NCBI RefSeq assembly: GCF_003001905.1
Contig: NZ_PVNE01000012.1
Coordinates: 38,291-102,290, forward strand
Reading direction: 5' to 3'
Length of the DNA stretch: 64,000 bases
Origin: Planifilum fimeticola
Lineage (GTDB): Bacteria > Bacillota > Bacilli > Thermoactinomycetales > DSM-44946
The notes beneath the pieces were generated by a model, which ran no database searches, was not told where the DNA came from, and saw only the letters and a program-made list of their open reading frames with translations. The number at the start of each line of letters is the position of its first letter. The stretch's first letter is position 1. Position numbers and translations under genes: made by a program. Positions 18,095-27,087 of the stretch are shown here, piece by piece.

Positions 18095-18214
18095 TTGAGT
18101 TTGTCGGGACCTCCTGTGGAGGCGATCCTCCGCCCCTCGGCGCGGATCGCAGATGGTTTGTCTCGCTTGAAAAGGGAGGTTGAGGGGATGACGGTCCCCG
18201 TGGAGGGAAAATGA
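18095..18214 (+). CDS. Candidate 39-residue coupled leader ORF before kdgK
   Basis: A short frame starting TTG at 18095, eight bases after AAAGGAGG, and ending TGA at 18212-18214, overlapping the kdgK start in ATGA. The predicted peptide begins MSLSGPPVEAILRPSARIAD and has no recognisable family. It fills the otherwise empty gap between the dehydratase and kdgK. It may be a real small protein, a coupling leader, or the relic of a lost gene. The strong ribosome-binding site and exact overlap are the only support. Confidence 0.4.
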   Translation: MSLSGPPVEAILRPSARIADGLSRLKREVEGMTVPVEGK

Positions 18215-19158
18215 GTCTGGACGTCGTAACGCTCGGAGAGACGATGGTGCTCTTCATTCCCACGTCGGTCGGCCCGCTCCGCTATGCGAACGCTTTTGAG
18301 AAGACGATCGGCGGCGCCGAGTCGAACGTGGCGATCGGCCTGGCCCGGCTGGGGCATCGGGCGGGCTGGATCAGCCGCCTGGGAAACGACGAGTTCGGCC
18401 TGTTCGTGCGCAATTTCATCCGGGGGGAGGGGGTGGACACATCCCGGGTCATCTTCGACGACCGGTATCCGACGGCGGTGTTTTTCAAGGAGAGGCAGGC
18501 GGGACGGGAGCCGAGGGTCTACTATTACCGGAAAGGCTCTGCCGCCAGCCGGATGAGTCCGGAGGATCTGGATGAATCGTATATCCGCGAAGCCCGCATC
18601 CTTCATCTCACCGGGATCACGCCGGCCCTCAGCGAAAGCTGTGCGGCCACGGTGGAGCGGGCGATAGAACTGGCCAAGAAACACGGGCTTCTGGTCGCGT
18701 TTGACCCGAATATCCGCCTGAAGTTGTGGTCCCGGGAGGAAGCCCGGCGGGTGCTGATGGATGTGGCGAGCCGGTGTGACATCATCCTGCCCGGGTTTGA
18801 TGAAGGCCGGATCCTCACGGGAGAGCGTACGCCGGAAGCCATCGCCGCGCGCCTGCTGGAAAACGGCGCCCGCGCGGCGGTGGTCAAGTTGGGTGAGCGG
18901 GGCGCCTATTACGCAACCCGTAAGGAGTCGGACTACGTGGAGGGATACCCGGTGGAGCCGATTGTCGATCCGATCGGAGCGGGGGACGCTTTTGCCGCCG
19001 GCTTTCTGTCGGGACTGCTCAGGGGCTGGTCGTATCGGGAAGCGATCCGGCTGGGCAACCGGACCGGTGCCTATGCGCTGACGGTGGCGGGAGATGTGGA
19101 AGGGCTTCCCTATTGGTCGGAGATCGATCTTAAGCGTTCGGATCAAGTGCTGCGTTAG
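18211..19158 (+). CDS. kdgK: 2-keto-3-deoxygluconate kinase (PfkB family)
   Basis: Phosphorylates 2-keto-3-deoxy-gluconate or -galactonate at O6 using ATP. The 315 residues carry the ribokinase-family N-terminal GGAESNVAIGLARLG and the C-terminal catalytic DPIGAGDAFAAGF (Asp as base). Family placement rests on the start MSLDVVTLGETMVLFIP and on neighbours making 2-keto-3-deoxy acids. GGAGGG lies three bases before the ATG. No KDPG/KDPGal aldolase (eda/dgoA type) is in this block; the next enzyme must be elsewhere, possibly the HpaI-type aldolase at 40626. Confidence 0.9.
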   Translation: MSLDVVTLGETMVLFIPTSVGPLRYANAFEKTIGGAESNVAIGLARLGHRAGWISRLGNDEFGLFVRNFIRGEGVDTSRVIFDDRYPTAVFFKERQAGREPRVYYYRKGSAASRMSPEDLDESYIREARILHLTGITPALSESCAATVERAIELAKKHGLLVAFDPNIRLKLWSREEARRVLMDVASRCDIILPGFDEGRILTGERTPEAIAARLLENGARAAVVKLGERGAYYATRKESDYVEGYPVEPIVDPIGAGDAFAAGFLSGLLRGWSYREAIRLGNRTGAYALTVAGDVEGLPYWSEIDLKRSDQVLR

Positions 19159-19394
19159 CGCCCCGTACATCTGTAAATGGTGCGGGAATGCGCGAAGCCC
19201 GTTCCGAAAAAGACACGCGCCGGGAGAGGCGGCGGTCAAACCTTTCCATCAGACCGTGCGGCGCGGGTCGGGCTTCGGCTGTCCCATCGAAGCTCCCGCC
19301 TGCCGGGTCGGAGATTGGTGCGGCGGCGGATTTTTCGGAAATCGCGGAAATGAAAAACAACGGACAAGGGCGCACAGGCCCGGAGGTGAAAGGA

Positions 19395-20171
19395 TTGCCG
19401 ATCATTCAAGCTGTCGACCGCGCTCTCCGGATTCTCGATCTGTTCGATGAACACGACACCGAGCTGAAAATCACCGAAATCAGCCGACGCATCGGCCTAA
19501 ACAAGAGCACGGTCCACTCGCTCTTGAAGACGCTGCAGGCCCACGGATACATCGATCAGAACGCGGACAGCGGCAAATACAGACTGGGGCTCAAACTGGT
19601 CGAACGGGGCAATCTCGTGCTCCATTCGCTGGATATCCGGACGGTGGCCAAGGGACATCTGCTGGATCTGTCCCGGCAGACCGGACTGACTGTTCACTTG
19701 GTGATCCTTGACGGGAAAGAGGGTGTCTACATCGACAAGGTGGAGGGCACCTCCGGCATTGTGATGTACTCCCGTATCGGCCGGAGGGTGCCGATCCATT
19801 CCAGCGCCGTCGGAAAGGTGTTGGTCGCCTTCCAGAGCGAGGAGGTGATCCGGAACATTCTGGACGGTTATGAATTTGTGCCGCACACGCCCAACACCAT
19901 CGCCGATGAGCGGACGTTTCGAGCCGAACTGGAAAAAGTGCGCTCCCTGGGATACGCGATCGACAATCAGGAAAATGAGCCGGGGGTGCAATGCGTGGCC
20001 GTCCCGGTCCGCGATTACCTCGGTCAGGTGGCGGCCGCCATCAGCATGTCGTCTCCCATTGCGGGGATTCAGGAGGAACGGCTGGAAAGCATGATCCTTT
20101 TGCTCAAACAGACGGCGGAGAAAATCTCCCGAAAACTGGGTTACGGCATCCATCATCAGAACCCGGTTTAA
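19395..20171 (+). CDS. IclR-family transcriptional regulator
   Basis: A 258-residue regulator with an N-terminal winged helix-turn-helix (ITEISRRIGLNKSTVHSLLKTL) and a C-terminal effector domain (SRIGRRVPIHSSAVGKVLVAF, then GVQCVAVPVRDYLGQVAAAISM). I chose the TTG at 19395, eight bases after GGAGG, because the protein then begins PIIQAVDRALRIL as IclR proteins usually do; an ATG at 19350 with a weaker site is the alternative. IclR members such as KdgR sense 2-keto-3-deoxy acids. This gene lies inside the catabolic operon and probably regulates it, perhaps through the palindromes at 8274-8356. Confidence 0.88.
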   Translation: MPIIQAVDRALRILDLFDEHDTELKITEISRRIGLNKSTVHSLLKTLQAHGYIDQNADSGKYRLGLKLVERGNLVLHSLDIRTVAKGHLLDLSRQTGLTVHLVILDGKEGVYIDKVEGTSGIVMYSRIGRRVPIHSSAVGKVLVAFQSEEVIRNILDGYEFVPHTPNTIADERTFRAELEKVRSLGYAIDNQENEPGVQCVAVPVRDYLGQVAAAISMSSPIAGIQEERLESMILLLKQTAEKISRKLGYGIHHQNPV

Positions 20172-20195
20172 TTCCAAAGGGCGGAGGCAATTTCC

Positions 20196-21083
20196 ATGCG
20201 CATCATCCGTTTTTTAAACGATCCACATCCCCCCGTTCTGGCCGCGGTCACCGATGATCGCCGGGTTTACCCCTTGCCGTACACCGATTTTTTGGAACTG
20301 GTGCGGACGGCGGAGCGCCGGGGGGAAACGCCGCTGATGCTGCTGCGGCAGGTGCTGTCTTCTTCGGAGCCGCTGAAGAGATCTTACGAGGAACTCGCCT
20401 TGCTGGTTCCCATCGAGGCCCCCGAGGTGTGGGCCTGCGGCGTCACCTACGAGCGGAGCAGGGATGCCCGGAATGCGGAATCAGGCGGCGGAGAAGTCGG
20501 AAAGACCTGTTACGACAAGGTGTATGAAGCGGAGAGGCCTGAAATTTTCCTCAAGTCGACCGCAGCCCGGACGGTGGGACCCCATCAGCCGGTCTATCTG
20601 CGCAGCGACTCCTCCTGGCAGGTTCCGGAGCCGGAGTTGGGACTGGTGCTCGACCGGAACGGCCGGATTCTCGGATACACGGCTGGGAACGACATGAGTT
20701 CCCGCGACATCGAAGGGGAGAACCCCCTCTACCTGCCCCAGGCAAAAATATGGCGACATTCCTGCTCGATCGGGCCGTCGATCCGGCTGGCGGAAACGGT
20801 GGAGGACCCGTATCGGTTCGAGATCTCATGCCGCATTTACCGCGGCGGCCGGAAGGTGTTTGAGGAGTCGGCGTCCACGGGGCGGATGAAGCGGAAAATG
20901 GAGGAACTGGTGTCCTTTTTGATCCGGGACAACCCGATTTTTGACGGGACCGTGCTTTTGACCGGGACCTGCATTGTGCCTCCCGACGATTTCACCTTGC
21001 AGGAGGGAGACCGGATCGAGATCGGAATTTCCGGCATCGGAACCCTGATCAACTCCGTCAAGGCTCCGGTCCCGCAGGTCTGA
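20196..21083 (+). CDS. Fumarylacetoacetase-fold protein, probable 2-keto-3-deoxy-pentonate dehydratase (KdaD-like)
   Basis: A 295-residue member of the fumarylacetoacetate hydrolase superfamily. Metal-site residues appear in PEPELGLVLD and AGNDMSSRDIEGENPLYLPQ. The segment WACGVTYERSRDARNAES resembles the KdaD group, which dehydrates 2-keto-3-deoxy-arabinonate/xylonate to alpha-ketoglutarate semialdehyde. The semialdehyde dehydrogenase for the next step is encoded 1.6 kb downstream (22662), strengthening this call. Other members of the fold cleave C-C bonds, so a hydrolase remains possible. Confidence 0.78.
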   Translation: MRIIRFLNDPHPPVLAAVTDDRRVYPLPYTDFLELVRTAERRGETPLMLLRQVLSSSEPLKRSYEELALLVPIEAPEVWACGVTYERSRDARNAESGGGEVGKTCYDKVYEAERPEIFLKSTAARTVGPHQPVYLRSDSSWQVPEPELGLVLDRNGRILGYTAGNDMSSRDIEGENPLYLPQAKIWRHSCSIGPSIRLAETVEDPYRFEISCRIYRGGRKVFEESASTGRMKRKMEELVSFLIRDNPIFDGTVLLTGTCIVPPDDFTLQEGDRIEIGISGIGTLINSVKAPVPQV

Positions 21084-21113
21084 CGGGCTGAGCGACATGG
21101 GAGGGAGATCCGG

Positions 21114-21428
21114 ATGGAAAAGGGATACAAGACCGTGATGCTGCACCCGGAGGATTCGGTGGCCGTGGCCCTTTCCCCGATCCCCGCGGGCGCCGCCGTG
21201 GAGGTCTCGTGTCGGGGGCGCCGGTTTACGGTGGTGTTGAGGGATGCCGTCGAATTCGGCCACAAATTTGCCGTGGTGCCGATCCGAAAGGGGCAGGATG
21301 TGCGGAAGTACGGCGAGGTGATCGGCGCGGCCACCCGCGACATCCGGGTCGGGGAGCACGTCCACGTCCACAATGTGGAGGGAAAGCGGGGAAGGGGTGA
21401 TCGGGTTGTGCGCGGAAAGTCTTCCTGA
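21114..21428 (+). CDS. UxaA-family lyase, small (SAF-domain) subunit
   Basis: A 104-residue protein matching the N-terminal SAF domain of altronate/galactarate dehydratases and the small subunit SuyA of sulfolactate sulfo-lyase: MLHPEDSVAVALSPIPAG, then FGHKFAVVPIRKGQDVRKYGEVIGAAT. It acts with the large subunit encoded in an overlapping frame directly after it. GGGAGG precedes the ATG. The pair eliminates water (or sulfite, in the SuyAB case) from a 2-hydroxy acid. The operon context favours a sugar-acid dehydratase. Confidence 0.85.
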   Translation: MEKGYKTVMLHPEDSVAVALSPIPAGAAVEVSCRGRRFTVVLRDAVEFGHKFAVVPIRKGQDVRKYGEVIGAATRDIRVGEHVHVHNVEGKRGRGDRVVRGKSS

Positions 21429-22581
21429 GCTGATGGGCTACCGGAGGCCCGATGGGCGGGTGGGTGTCCGCAACCACGTGCTGATTCTGCCCACCATCAC
21501 CTGTGCGACGCAGGCCGCCCGGCGGGTGACGGAACTGGTTCACGGCACCGTCTCCTTCATTCATCAGCACGGCTGCGCCCAGGTGGGCGCCGATTATGAG
21601 CAAACCTTCCGCACCTATGTGGGGATGGGAACCCATCCCAACGTGTACGGCGTGGTGGTGATGGGGCTGGGGTGTGAAACCCACCAGGCCAGAAGCGTCG
21701 CCGACGAGATCGCGAAGAGCGGAAAACCGGTGGAAGTGGTCTCGATCCAGGATCACGGAGGGACGCTGGGGGCGATTGCGCAGGCGGCCCGGATCGCCGC
21801 CCGGATGGTTCAGGACGCTTCCGCTCTGACCCGGGAGCCCTTCGGCTTCGAGGAGCTGATCGTGGGAACCGAGTGCGGCGGGTCGGACGCCTGCTCGGGC
21901 CTGTCCGCCAACCCGGCCGTCGGGGTGGTCAGCGACATGATCGTGGACCGGGGCGGAACGGCCATTCTGGCGGAGACGACCGAGCTGATCGGCGCCGAAC
22001 ACCTGCTGGCCGAGCGGGCGGTGGACGATCGGGTGGCCAAGCGGGTGTATGAAGTAATCGAGGCGATGGAAAACCGGGCGATCGCGATGGGGGTCGATAT
22101 CCGGACCGGAAATCCGAGCCCCGGCAACGTCCGCGGCGGCCTCACCACGCTGGAGGAAAAATCGCTGGGAGCGGCGGCGAAGGCGGGCACGCGCCCACTG
22201 CAGGAACTGGTGGAATACGCGCAGCGGCCGACGAAAAAAGGGCTGGTCTGGATGGACACTCCGGGCCACGATATCGAGCAGTTGACCGGCATGGTGGCCG
22301 GCGGCGCCCAGGTGGTCCTCTTCACCAGCGGCCGCGGGACGCCGACGGGATCGCCGATCGCGCCCGTGATCAAGATCGCCACCAACACCCCGATGTTCGA
22401 GGCGATGCGGGAAAACATGGATCTCGACGCCGGAACGATTATCGACGGGACGGAGTCGGTGGAATCGGTGGGGAAGAGGATTTTTGAGGAAATCCTGCAG
22501 GTTTGCTCCGGCAAGCTGACCAAGTCGGAAATCCTGAGACAGCACGATTTCGGCATCTGGCGAATCGGCCCCACGTTTTGA
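21397..22581 (+). CDS. UxaA-family lyase, large catalytic subunit
   Basis: About 394 residues matching the C-terminal catalytic part of UxaA/GarD enzymes and SuyB. Conserved blocks are GYRRPDGRVGVRNHVLILP near the start, FIHQHGCAQVGADYEQT, GTECGGSDACSGLSANPAVG, and the end DFGIWRIGPTF. Cys and His residues in these blocks bind the metal. The start is uncertain: GTG at 21397 or TTG at 21406, both shortly after GGGGAAGG; it overlaps the small subunit gene in another frame, so the two are coupled. Altronate, galactarate or sulfolactate are the family substrates; a sugar acid is likely here. Confidence 0.85.
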   Translation: MIGLCAESLPELMGYRRPDGRVGVRNHVLILPTITCATQAARRVTELVHGTVSFIHQHGCAQVGADYEQTFRTYVGMGTHPNVYGVVVMGLGCETHQARSVADEIAKSGKPVEVVSIQDHGGTLGAIAQAARIAARMVQDASALTREPFGFEELIVGTECGGSDACSGLSANPAVGVVSDMIVDRGGTAILAETTELIGAEHLLAERAVDDRVAKRVYEVIEAMENRAIAMGVDIRTGNPSPGNVRGGLTTLEEKSLGAAAKAGTRPLQELVEYAQRPTKKGLVWMDTPGHDIEQLTGMVAGGAQVVLFTSGRGTPTGSPIAPVIKIATNTPMFEAMRENMDLDAGTIIDGTESVESVGKRIFEEILQVCSGKLTKSEILRQHDFGIWRIGPTF

Positions 22582-22661
22582 CGCCTGCAAAAGGTCGGGG
22601 CCGTCAGAGGATTTCCTTTTCAACGGACTTCCGGAAAAGATGAAAGGCGGGTGAAGCTCCC

Positions 22662-24128
22662 TTGACACTGACGACGGGGATCCAAACCTATCTCAACTAC
22701 ATCGATGGAAAGTGGGTTCCCGCTTCCACCGGGGAGGTGGAGGCATCCATCAATCCGGCAAATCGCCACGACGTGATCGGTTATGTGCAGATTTCGGGCC
22801 GGGACGATCTGGAGAAGGCGGTGGCCGCCGCCAAAAACGCCCTGTCTTCCTGGCGGAAGCGGTCCGGTCCGGAAAGGGGAGAATTTCTGCACCGCATGGC
22901 GAATGTTCTGGAGCGCCGGGCGGATGAGATCGCGGAGACGATGACTCGGGAAATGGGCAAGACGCTTCCCGAAGCAAAGGGGGAGACGGCCCGGGGAATC
23001 GCCCTTCTCCGATATTACGCGGGGGAAGGGATGCGGAAGGTGGGGGATGTCATCCCTTCCACCGACAGCGAGGGGCTGATGTTTACCACGCGTGTGCCCC
23101 TCGGCGTGGTCGGGGTGATCACCCCGTGGAATTTTCCCGTGGCGATCCCCCTTTGGAAAATGGCGCCGGCGCTGGCTTACGGAAACACGGTGGTTTTCAA
23201 GCCGGCGGAGGAAACGGCGGTCACCGCGGCCAAGTTGGTGGAATGCATGGAGGAAGCGGGGCTGCCGGCCGGGGTAGTCAACCTGGTGATGGGCAGCGGC
23301 CCGGTTATCGGGCAGGGCATCGTGGATCATCCGGACATCAGCGGCATCACCTTCACCGGTTCCAATGAGGTGGGAAGGCGGGTCGGTCAAAGGGCGGTGG
23401 CCCGCGGCGCCAAATTCCAACTGGAAATGGGCGGGAAAAACCCGGTGATCGTTCTGGAAGACGCCGATTTGGACCTGGCCGTCGAGGCGACGGTCAGCGG
23501 CGGCCTGCGCACCGCCGGGCAAAAGTGCACGGCGACCAGCCGGGTGTTTGTGCAGAGCGCCGTGTACGATCCGTTCAAGGAGAAACTGCTGAGCCGAGTG
23601 AAAGAGATCCAGGTGGGAGACGGGATGGATCCGAGAACCTGGATGGGACCGCTTGTCAGCGAAGAGCAGCTGCACAGGGTTCTCTCCTACATCCGGAAGG
23701 GAGTGGAGGAGGGGGCAACCCTGCTCTGCGGCGGACGCAGGCTGGAAGAAGAAAATCTGAAGGACGGATTTTTTGTGGAACCGACCGTGTTTGAAGACGT
23801 GACACCGGAGATGACGATCGCCCGGGAGGAAATCTTCGGGCCGGTGTTGGCCCTGATCCGGGTGGATACCTTGGAAGAAGCCCTGAGGCTGGCAAACGAT
23901 GTTCCCTATGGGCTGAGCGCCTCGATCTTTACGAGGGATATCGGCAACATGCTGTCCTTTATTGATGAAATGGATGCGGGTCTGGTTCGGGTCAACGCGG
24001 AGACCGCCGGCGTCGAGCTGCAGGCCCCCTTCGGCGGCATGAAACAGTCCAGTTCTCATTCGCGGGAACAAGGTCGGGCCGCCATCGAGTTTTTCACCTC
24101 GATCAAGACCGTGTTCGTCAAAGGGTAA
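22662..24128 (+). CDS. Aldehyde dehydrogenase, probable alpha-ketoglutarate semialdehyde dehydrogenase
   Basis: NAD(P)+-dependent dehydrogenase of 488 residues. Catalytic residues are visible: Asn157 (TPWNFP), Lys180 (FKPAEE), Glu255 (LEMGGKNP) and Cys289 ([10 protein letters not shown]). It most likely oxidises 2,5-dioxopentanoate to 2-oxoglutarate, the last step of Weimberg-type pentonate breakdown, with the KdaD-like enzyme upstream making the semialdehyde. The start is TTG at 22662 after GGCGGGTGAAG. A succinate-semialdehyde or other aldehyde specificity cannot be ruled out from motifs alone. Confidence 0.88.
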   Translation: MTLTTGIQTYLNYIDGKWVPASTGEVEASINPANRHDVIGYVQISGRDDLEKAVAAAKNALSSWRKRSGPERGEFLHRMANVLERRADEIAETMTREMGKTLPEAKGETARGIALLRYYAGEGMRKVGDVIPSTDSEGLMFTTRVPLGVVGVITPWNFPVAIPLWKMAPALAYGNTVVFKPAEETAVTAAKLVECMEEAGLPAGVVNLVMGSGPVIGQGIVDHPDISGITFTGSNEVGRRVGQRAVARGAKFQLEMGGKNPVIVLEDADLDLAVEATVSGGLRTAGQKCTATSRVFVQSAVYDPFKEKLLSRVKEIQVGDGMDPRTWMGPLVSEEQLHRVLSYIRKGVEEGATLLCGGRRLEEENLKDGFFVEPTVFEDVTPEMTIAREEIFGPVLALIRVDTLEEALRLANDVPYGLSASIFTRDIGNMLSFIDEMDAGLVRVNAETAGVELQAPFGGMKQSSSHSREQGRAAIEFFTSIKTVFVKG

Positions 24129-24315
24129 ACAGGGACATCGGCCCCTCTTGAGGCGAACCGACTCATCATGTACGGCTTGCGGCTCATCCGTCATCCCTTC
24201 CGGAAGGAAGGAGGGGATGGGCCGCGGAGCGGCTTTCCGTTGCAACGAAACGAAGCGGTACATGGCGGGATATCGATGGGTCGATTTGGGCAAAGCGGCA
24301 CAGGGAGAGGATGGT

Positions 24316-25125
24316 ATGGATTTACAAGAAAAAAACCGCCGGTTGGGTGAAATCCTGCGGGAGATGGGGAAGGTGCTCGTCGCCTTTTCCGGAGGCATCG
24401 ACTCCACCTTTGTGCTGGCGAGGGCGAGACAGGAGTTGGGGGACAACGTGCTGGCGGTCACGGCCGCCTCGGAGACCTTTCCCCGGCGGGAGCTGAGGCA
24501 AGCGGAGGAATTGGCCCGGCGGCTCGGGGTGCGGCACGAAGTGATCCGGATTGAGGAACTTTCGCGGCCCGAATTCGTGGCCAACCATCCGGACCGCTGC
24601 TATCATTGCAAGGCCGGCCTGTATCTTCAATTGGTGCAATTGGCCAAAGAACGGGGCATCCGGTGGGTGCTGGACGGTGCCAATATGGACGACCTCGGCG
24701 ATTTCCGCCCGGGAAGGCGGGCCGCGAAGGAGTTCGGGATTCGCAGCGTGCTGCAGGAGGCGGGTTTGTACAAGAGGGAGCTCAGGCAATTGGCGCGGGG
24801 GATGGGTTTGCCTAACTGGGACAAGCCCTCCTTCGCCTGTCTCTCCTCCCGGATCCCCTACGGCAGCCCCATCACCCTGGAGAAGGTGAAGCAGCTGGAC
24901 AGAGGGGAGGAGGCGCTGCACCGGCTGGGATTTCGTCAAGTGCGGATCCGGCACCACGGTGCGATTGCGAGGATTGAGGTGCCCAGGGAGGATTTTGCCC
25001 GGGTGCTGGACCGGGCCGATCACATCGCGGAAGTTTTGAAGCGCCTGGGGTTCACGTATGTCACGCTGGACCTGCAGGGATACCGGAGCGGATCGATGAA
25101 CGAAACCCTGAAAGGCGCACTGTAG
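24316..25125 (+). CDS. larE: LarE, sulfur transferase for the nickel-pincer nucleotide
   Basis: ATP-dependent enzyme that thiolates the carboxylates of the pyridinium dinucleotide precursor of the nickel-pincer cofactor. The PP-loop SGGIDST is at residues 25-31. Cys175 in PSFACLSSRIPYG matches the sacrificial cysteine of Lactobacillus LarE (Cys176), suggesting the self-sacrificing type. An extra RCYHCK pair (Cys95, Cys98) is also present. GGGAGAGG precedes the ATG at 24316; the frame upstream is not protein-like. Followed by larB and larC and in the same block as a LarA-like enzyme. Confidence 0.93.
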   Translation: MDLQEKNRRLGEILREMGKVLVAFSGGIDSTFVLARARQELGDNVLAVTAASETFPRRELRQAEELARRLGVRHEVIRIEELSRPEFVANHPDRCYHCKAGLYLQLVQLAKERGIRWVLDGANMDDLGDFRPGRRAAKEFGIRSVLQEAGLYKRELRQLARGMGLPNWDKPSFACLSSRIPYGSPITLEKVKQLDRGEEALHRLGFRQVRIRHHGAIARIEVPREDFARVLDRADHIAEVLKRLGFTYVTLDLQGYRSGSMNETLKGAL

Positions 25126-25181
25126 GGGGCCGGATTTTCGGCGGAAAAATCTTCGGGACGGGACGCGGAATGGAGGATTCG

Positions 25182-25877
25182 ATGAAAGAATTTGAGGACA
25201 TCGGGTTTTGCAAAGTGGATCTCGGCCGGGAAGCGAGAACCGGCCACCCGGAGGTGATTTTCGGACAGGGGAAGACGGTGCGACAGGTGCGGGAGGTTTT
25301 CAGGCGGCTGATGAAGGCCCACGGACGGGCGATGGCCACCCGGGCGACGCCGGAGATGGCGGATGCGGTGAAGGCCGACTTTCCGGAAGCGTCTTACGAT
25401 CCGGTGTCCCGGCTCCTTAATTGCGGGCGGGCGCCCCGCCGCCTTCCGGGGAAGGTGCTCGTCTTGTGCGCGGGCACGTCCGACATCCCTGTCGCGGAGG
25501 AAGCGGCGGGAACCGCCGAGTGGATGGGATGCCGGGTGGAGCGGATCTACGACGTCGGAGTGGCCGGCATCGACCGCCTGCTCGCCTATCGGGAAGCACT
25601 GAGGCAAGCCGGCGTGCTGATCGTGGTGGCGGGGATGGAGGGGGCCCTGCCCAGCGTCGTCGGCGGGTTGGTGAGCCGGCCGGTGATCGCCGTGCCCACA
25701 TCGGTGGGATACGGGGCCCATTTTCAGGGGTTGGCCGCGCTGTTGTCGATGCTGACCTCCTGCGCGTCGGGAGTGACGGTGGTGAACATCGACAACGGAT
25801 TCGGGGCGGGCTGTGCGGCGGCGAAGATTCAACAACTGGTGATGGAGGCGCGTGAAGGTGAAGACCTTGTACCTTGA
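25182..25877 (+). CDS. larB: LarB, pyridinium-3,5-biscarboxylate mononucleotide synthase
   Basis: Carboxylates and hydrolyses nicotinic acid adenine dinucleotide in the first step of nickel-pincer synthesis. About 231 residues. The N-terminal half is LarB-specific (LGREARTGHPEVIFGQGKT) and the C-terminal half resembles PurE (VLCAGTSDIPVAEEAA, then GMEGALPSVVGGLV). GGAGG five bases before the ATG at 25182 decides this start over 25170. It overlaps larC by about 20 bases. Confidence 0.93.
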   Translation: MKEFEDIGFCKVDLGREARTGHPEVIFGQGKTVRQVREVFRRLMKAHGRAMATRATPEMADAVKADFPEASYDPVSRLLNCGRAPRRLPGKVLVLCAGTSDIPVAEEAAGTAEWMGCRVERIYDVGVAGIDRLLAYREALRQAGVLIVVAGMEGALPSVVGGLVSRPVIAVPTSVGYGAHFQGLAALLSMLTSCASGVTVVNIDNGFGAGCAAAKIQQLVMEAREGEDLVP

Positions 25878-27087
25878 TTGCATCTCCGGCATTTCCGGTG
25901 ATATGACCCTGGCCGCCCTGATCGATCTCGGCGCGGATCTCGCCTACATCGAAAAGCACCTCAGGGAGCTGCCCATCGATCCCTTTGAAATGTGGACGGA
26001 GACGGTGGTGAAGCGGGGAATTACCGCCCGGAAACTGCGGCTTCGCGTGGAGAAGCCCCGCCGGGGTCATCATCACCGCCGTGCGGCGGACATTCTCGCC
26101 ATGATCGACAAGAGCGGATTGCCGCCGAGGGTGAAGCGCCGCAGCCGCGCCATCTTTCAGGCGATCGCGGAAGCGGAGGGCAAGATACACGGGACCGGGC
26201 CGGAGGAGGTTCATTTCCACGAGGTGGGCGCCATGGATTCGATCCTCGACATCGTCGGGGTGTGCCTCGCCATGGAGAACCTCGCCATCGAGGAGGTGTA
26301 CGCCTCCCCGGTGCCGACGGGATACGGGAAAGTGCGGATGGCCCACGGGTTGTACCCGATTCCCGCTCCGGCCACCGCCGACCTGCTGGTCGGCGTTCCC
26401 CTGTCCGATTGGAACGCGGAAGGGGAATTGACCACGCCGACGGGGGCGGCCATCCTGAAAACGCTGGTGAAAGGGTTCGGCCCCCTTCGGTCGATGACCA
26501 TCCAGAGAATCGGCTACGGTGCCGGGGAGAAGGATTTTGATCACCCCAATGTGTTGCGGGCGATGCTGGTGCGAAAGACGCATGAATGCGGGGAGCGGCG
26601 GAATCCCGCTTTTTCGGAGGCCGTCGACGCTTCCGGGGAGAGCGAAGAGGCGATCGCGGTCCTGGAAGCCCAACTGGATGACATCACCGGAGAAGCGTTG
26701 GGATATGCCATGGACAGGCTGTTTGCCTCCGGGGCGTTGGATGTGTTTTACACGCCCGTCTACATGAAAAAGAACCGACCGGGCACGCTCCTGACGGTTC
26801 TGACGCTCCCCGAATCCGCCGACCGCTGCGAGCGGATACTGCTCTTGGAAACCTCCACCCTGGGAGTGCGAAGAGCGATGTGGACGCGCCGCAAACTGAA
26901 GAGGCGGGTGGTGAGCGTGGAGACGCCTTACGGTCCCGTCCGCCTGAAGCAGGCTTTTCTTGGGGAGAACCTGATCCGGCATCTGCCGGAGTATGAGGAT
27001 GTGGCGGAAGCCGCCCGTCGCGCCGGCGTTCCCTTTTACCAGGTGTATCAGGCGGCACTGCATTCGCATCCAGACGGGGAGAAGTGA
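25858..27087 (+). CDS. larC: LarC, nickel insertase, full-length fused form
   Basis: CTP-dependent metallochelatase that inserts nickel into the pincer nucleotide. About 409 residues from the GTG at 25858, nine bases after GGAGG, giving the typical N-terminus MKTLYLDCISGISGDM. A His-rich stretch RRGHHHRRAADI near residues 72-83 may bind nickel. In Lactobacillus plantarum larC1 and larC2 are joined by a programmed frameshift; here the gene is one continuous frame. It completes larE-B-C in the same transcription direction as the LarA-like gene. Confidence 0.93.
   Translation: MKTLYLDCISGISGDMTLAALIDLGADLAYIEKHLRELPIDPFEMWTETVVKRGITARKLRLRVEKPRRGHHHRRAADILAMIDKSGLPPRVKRRSRAIFQAIAEAEGKIHGTGPEEVHFHEVGAMDSILDIVGVCLAMENLAIEEVYASPVPTGYGKVRMAHGLYPIPAPATADLLVGVPLSDWNAEGELTTPTGAAILKTLVKGFGPLRSMTIQRIGYGAGEKDFDHPNVLRAMLVRKTHECGERRNPAFSEAVDASGESEEAIAVLEAQLDDITGEALGYAMDRLFASGALDVFYTPVYMKKNRPGTLLTVLTLPESADRCERILLLETSTLGVRRAMWTRRKLKRRVVSVETPYGPVRLKQAFLGENLIRHLPEYEDVAEAARRAGVPFYQVYQAALHSHPDGEK

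Noticed and set aside
22620..24584. 654-codon minus-strand frame
   Set aside because: Antisense to the aldehyde dehydrogenase and larE, with low-complexity composition typical of shadows.
25858..27087. Programmed frameshift in larC as in Lactobacillus plantarum
   Set aside because: The gene is one uninterrupted frame covering both LarC1 and LarC2 regions.
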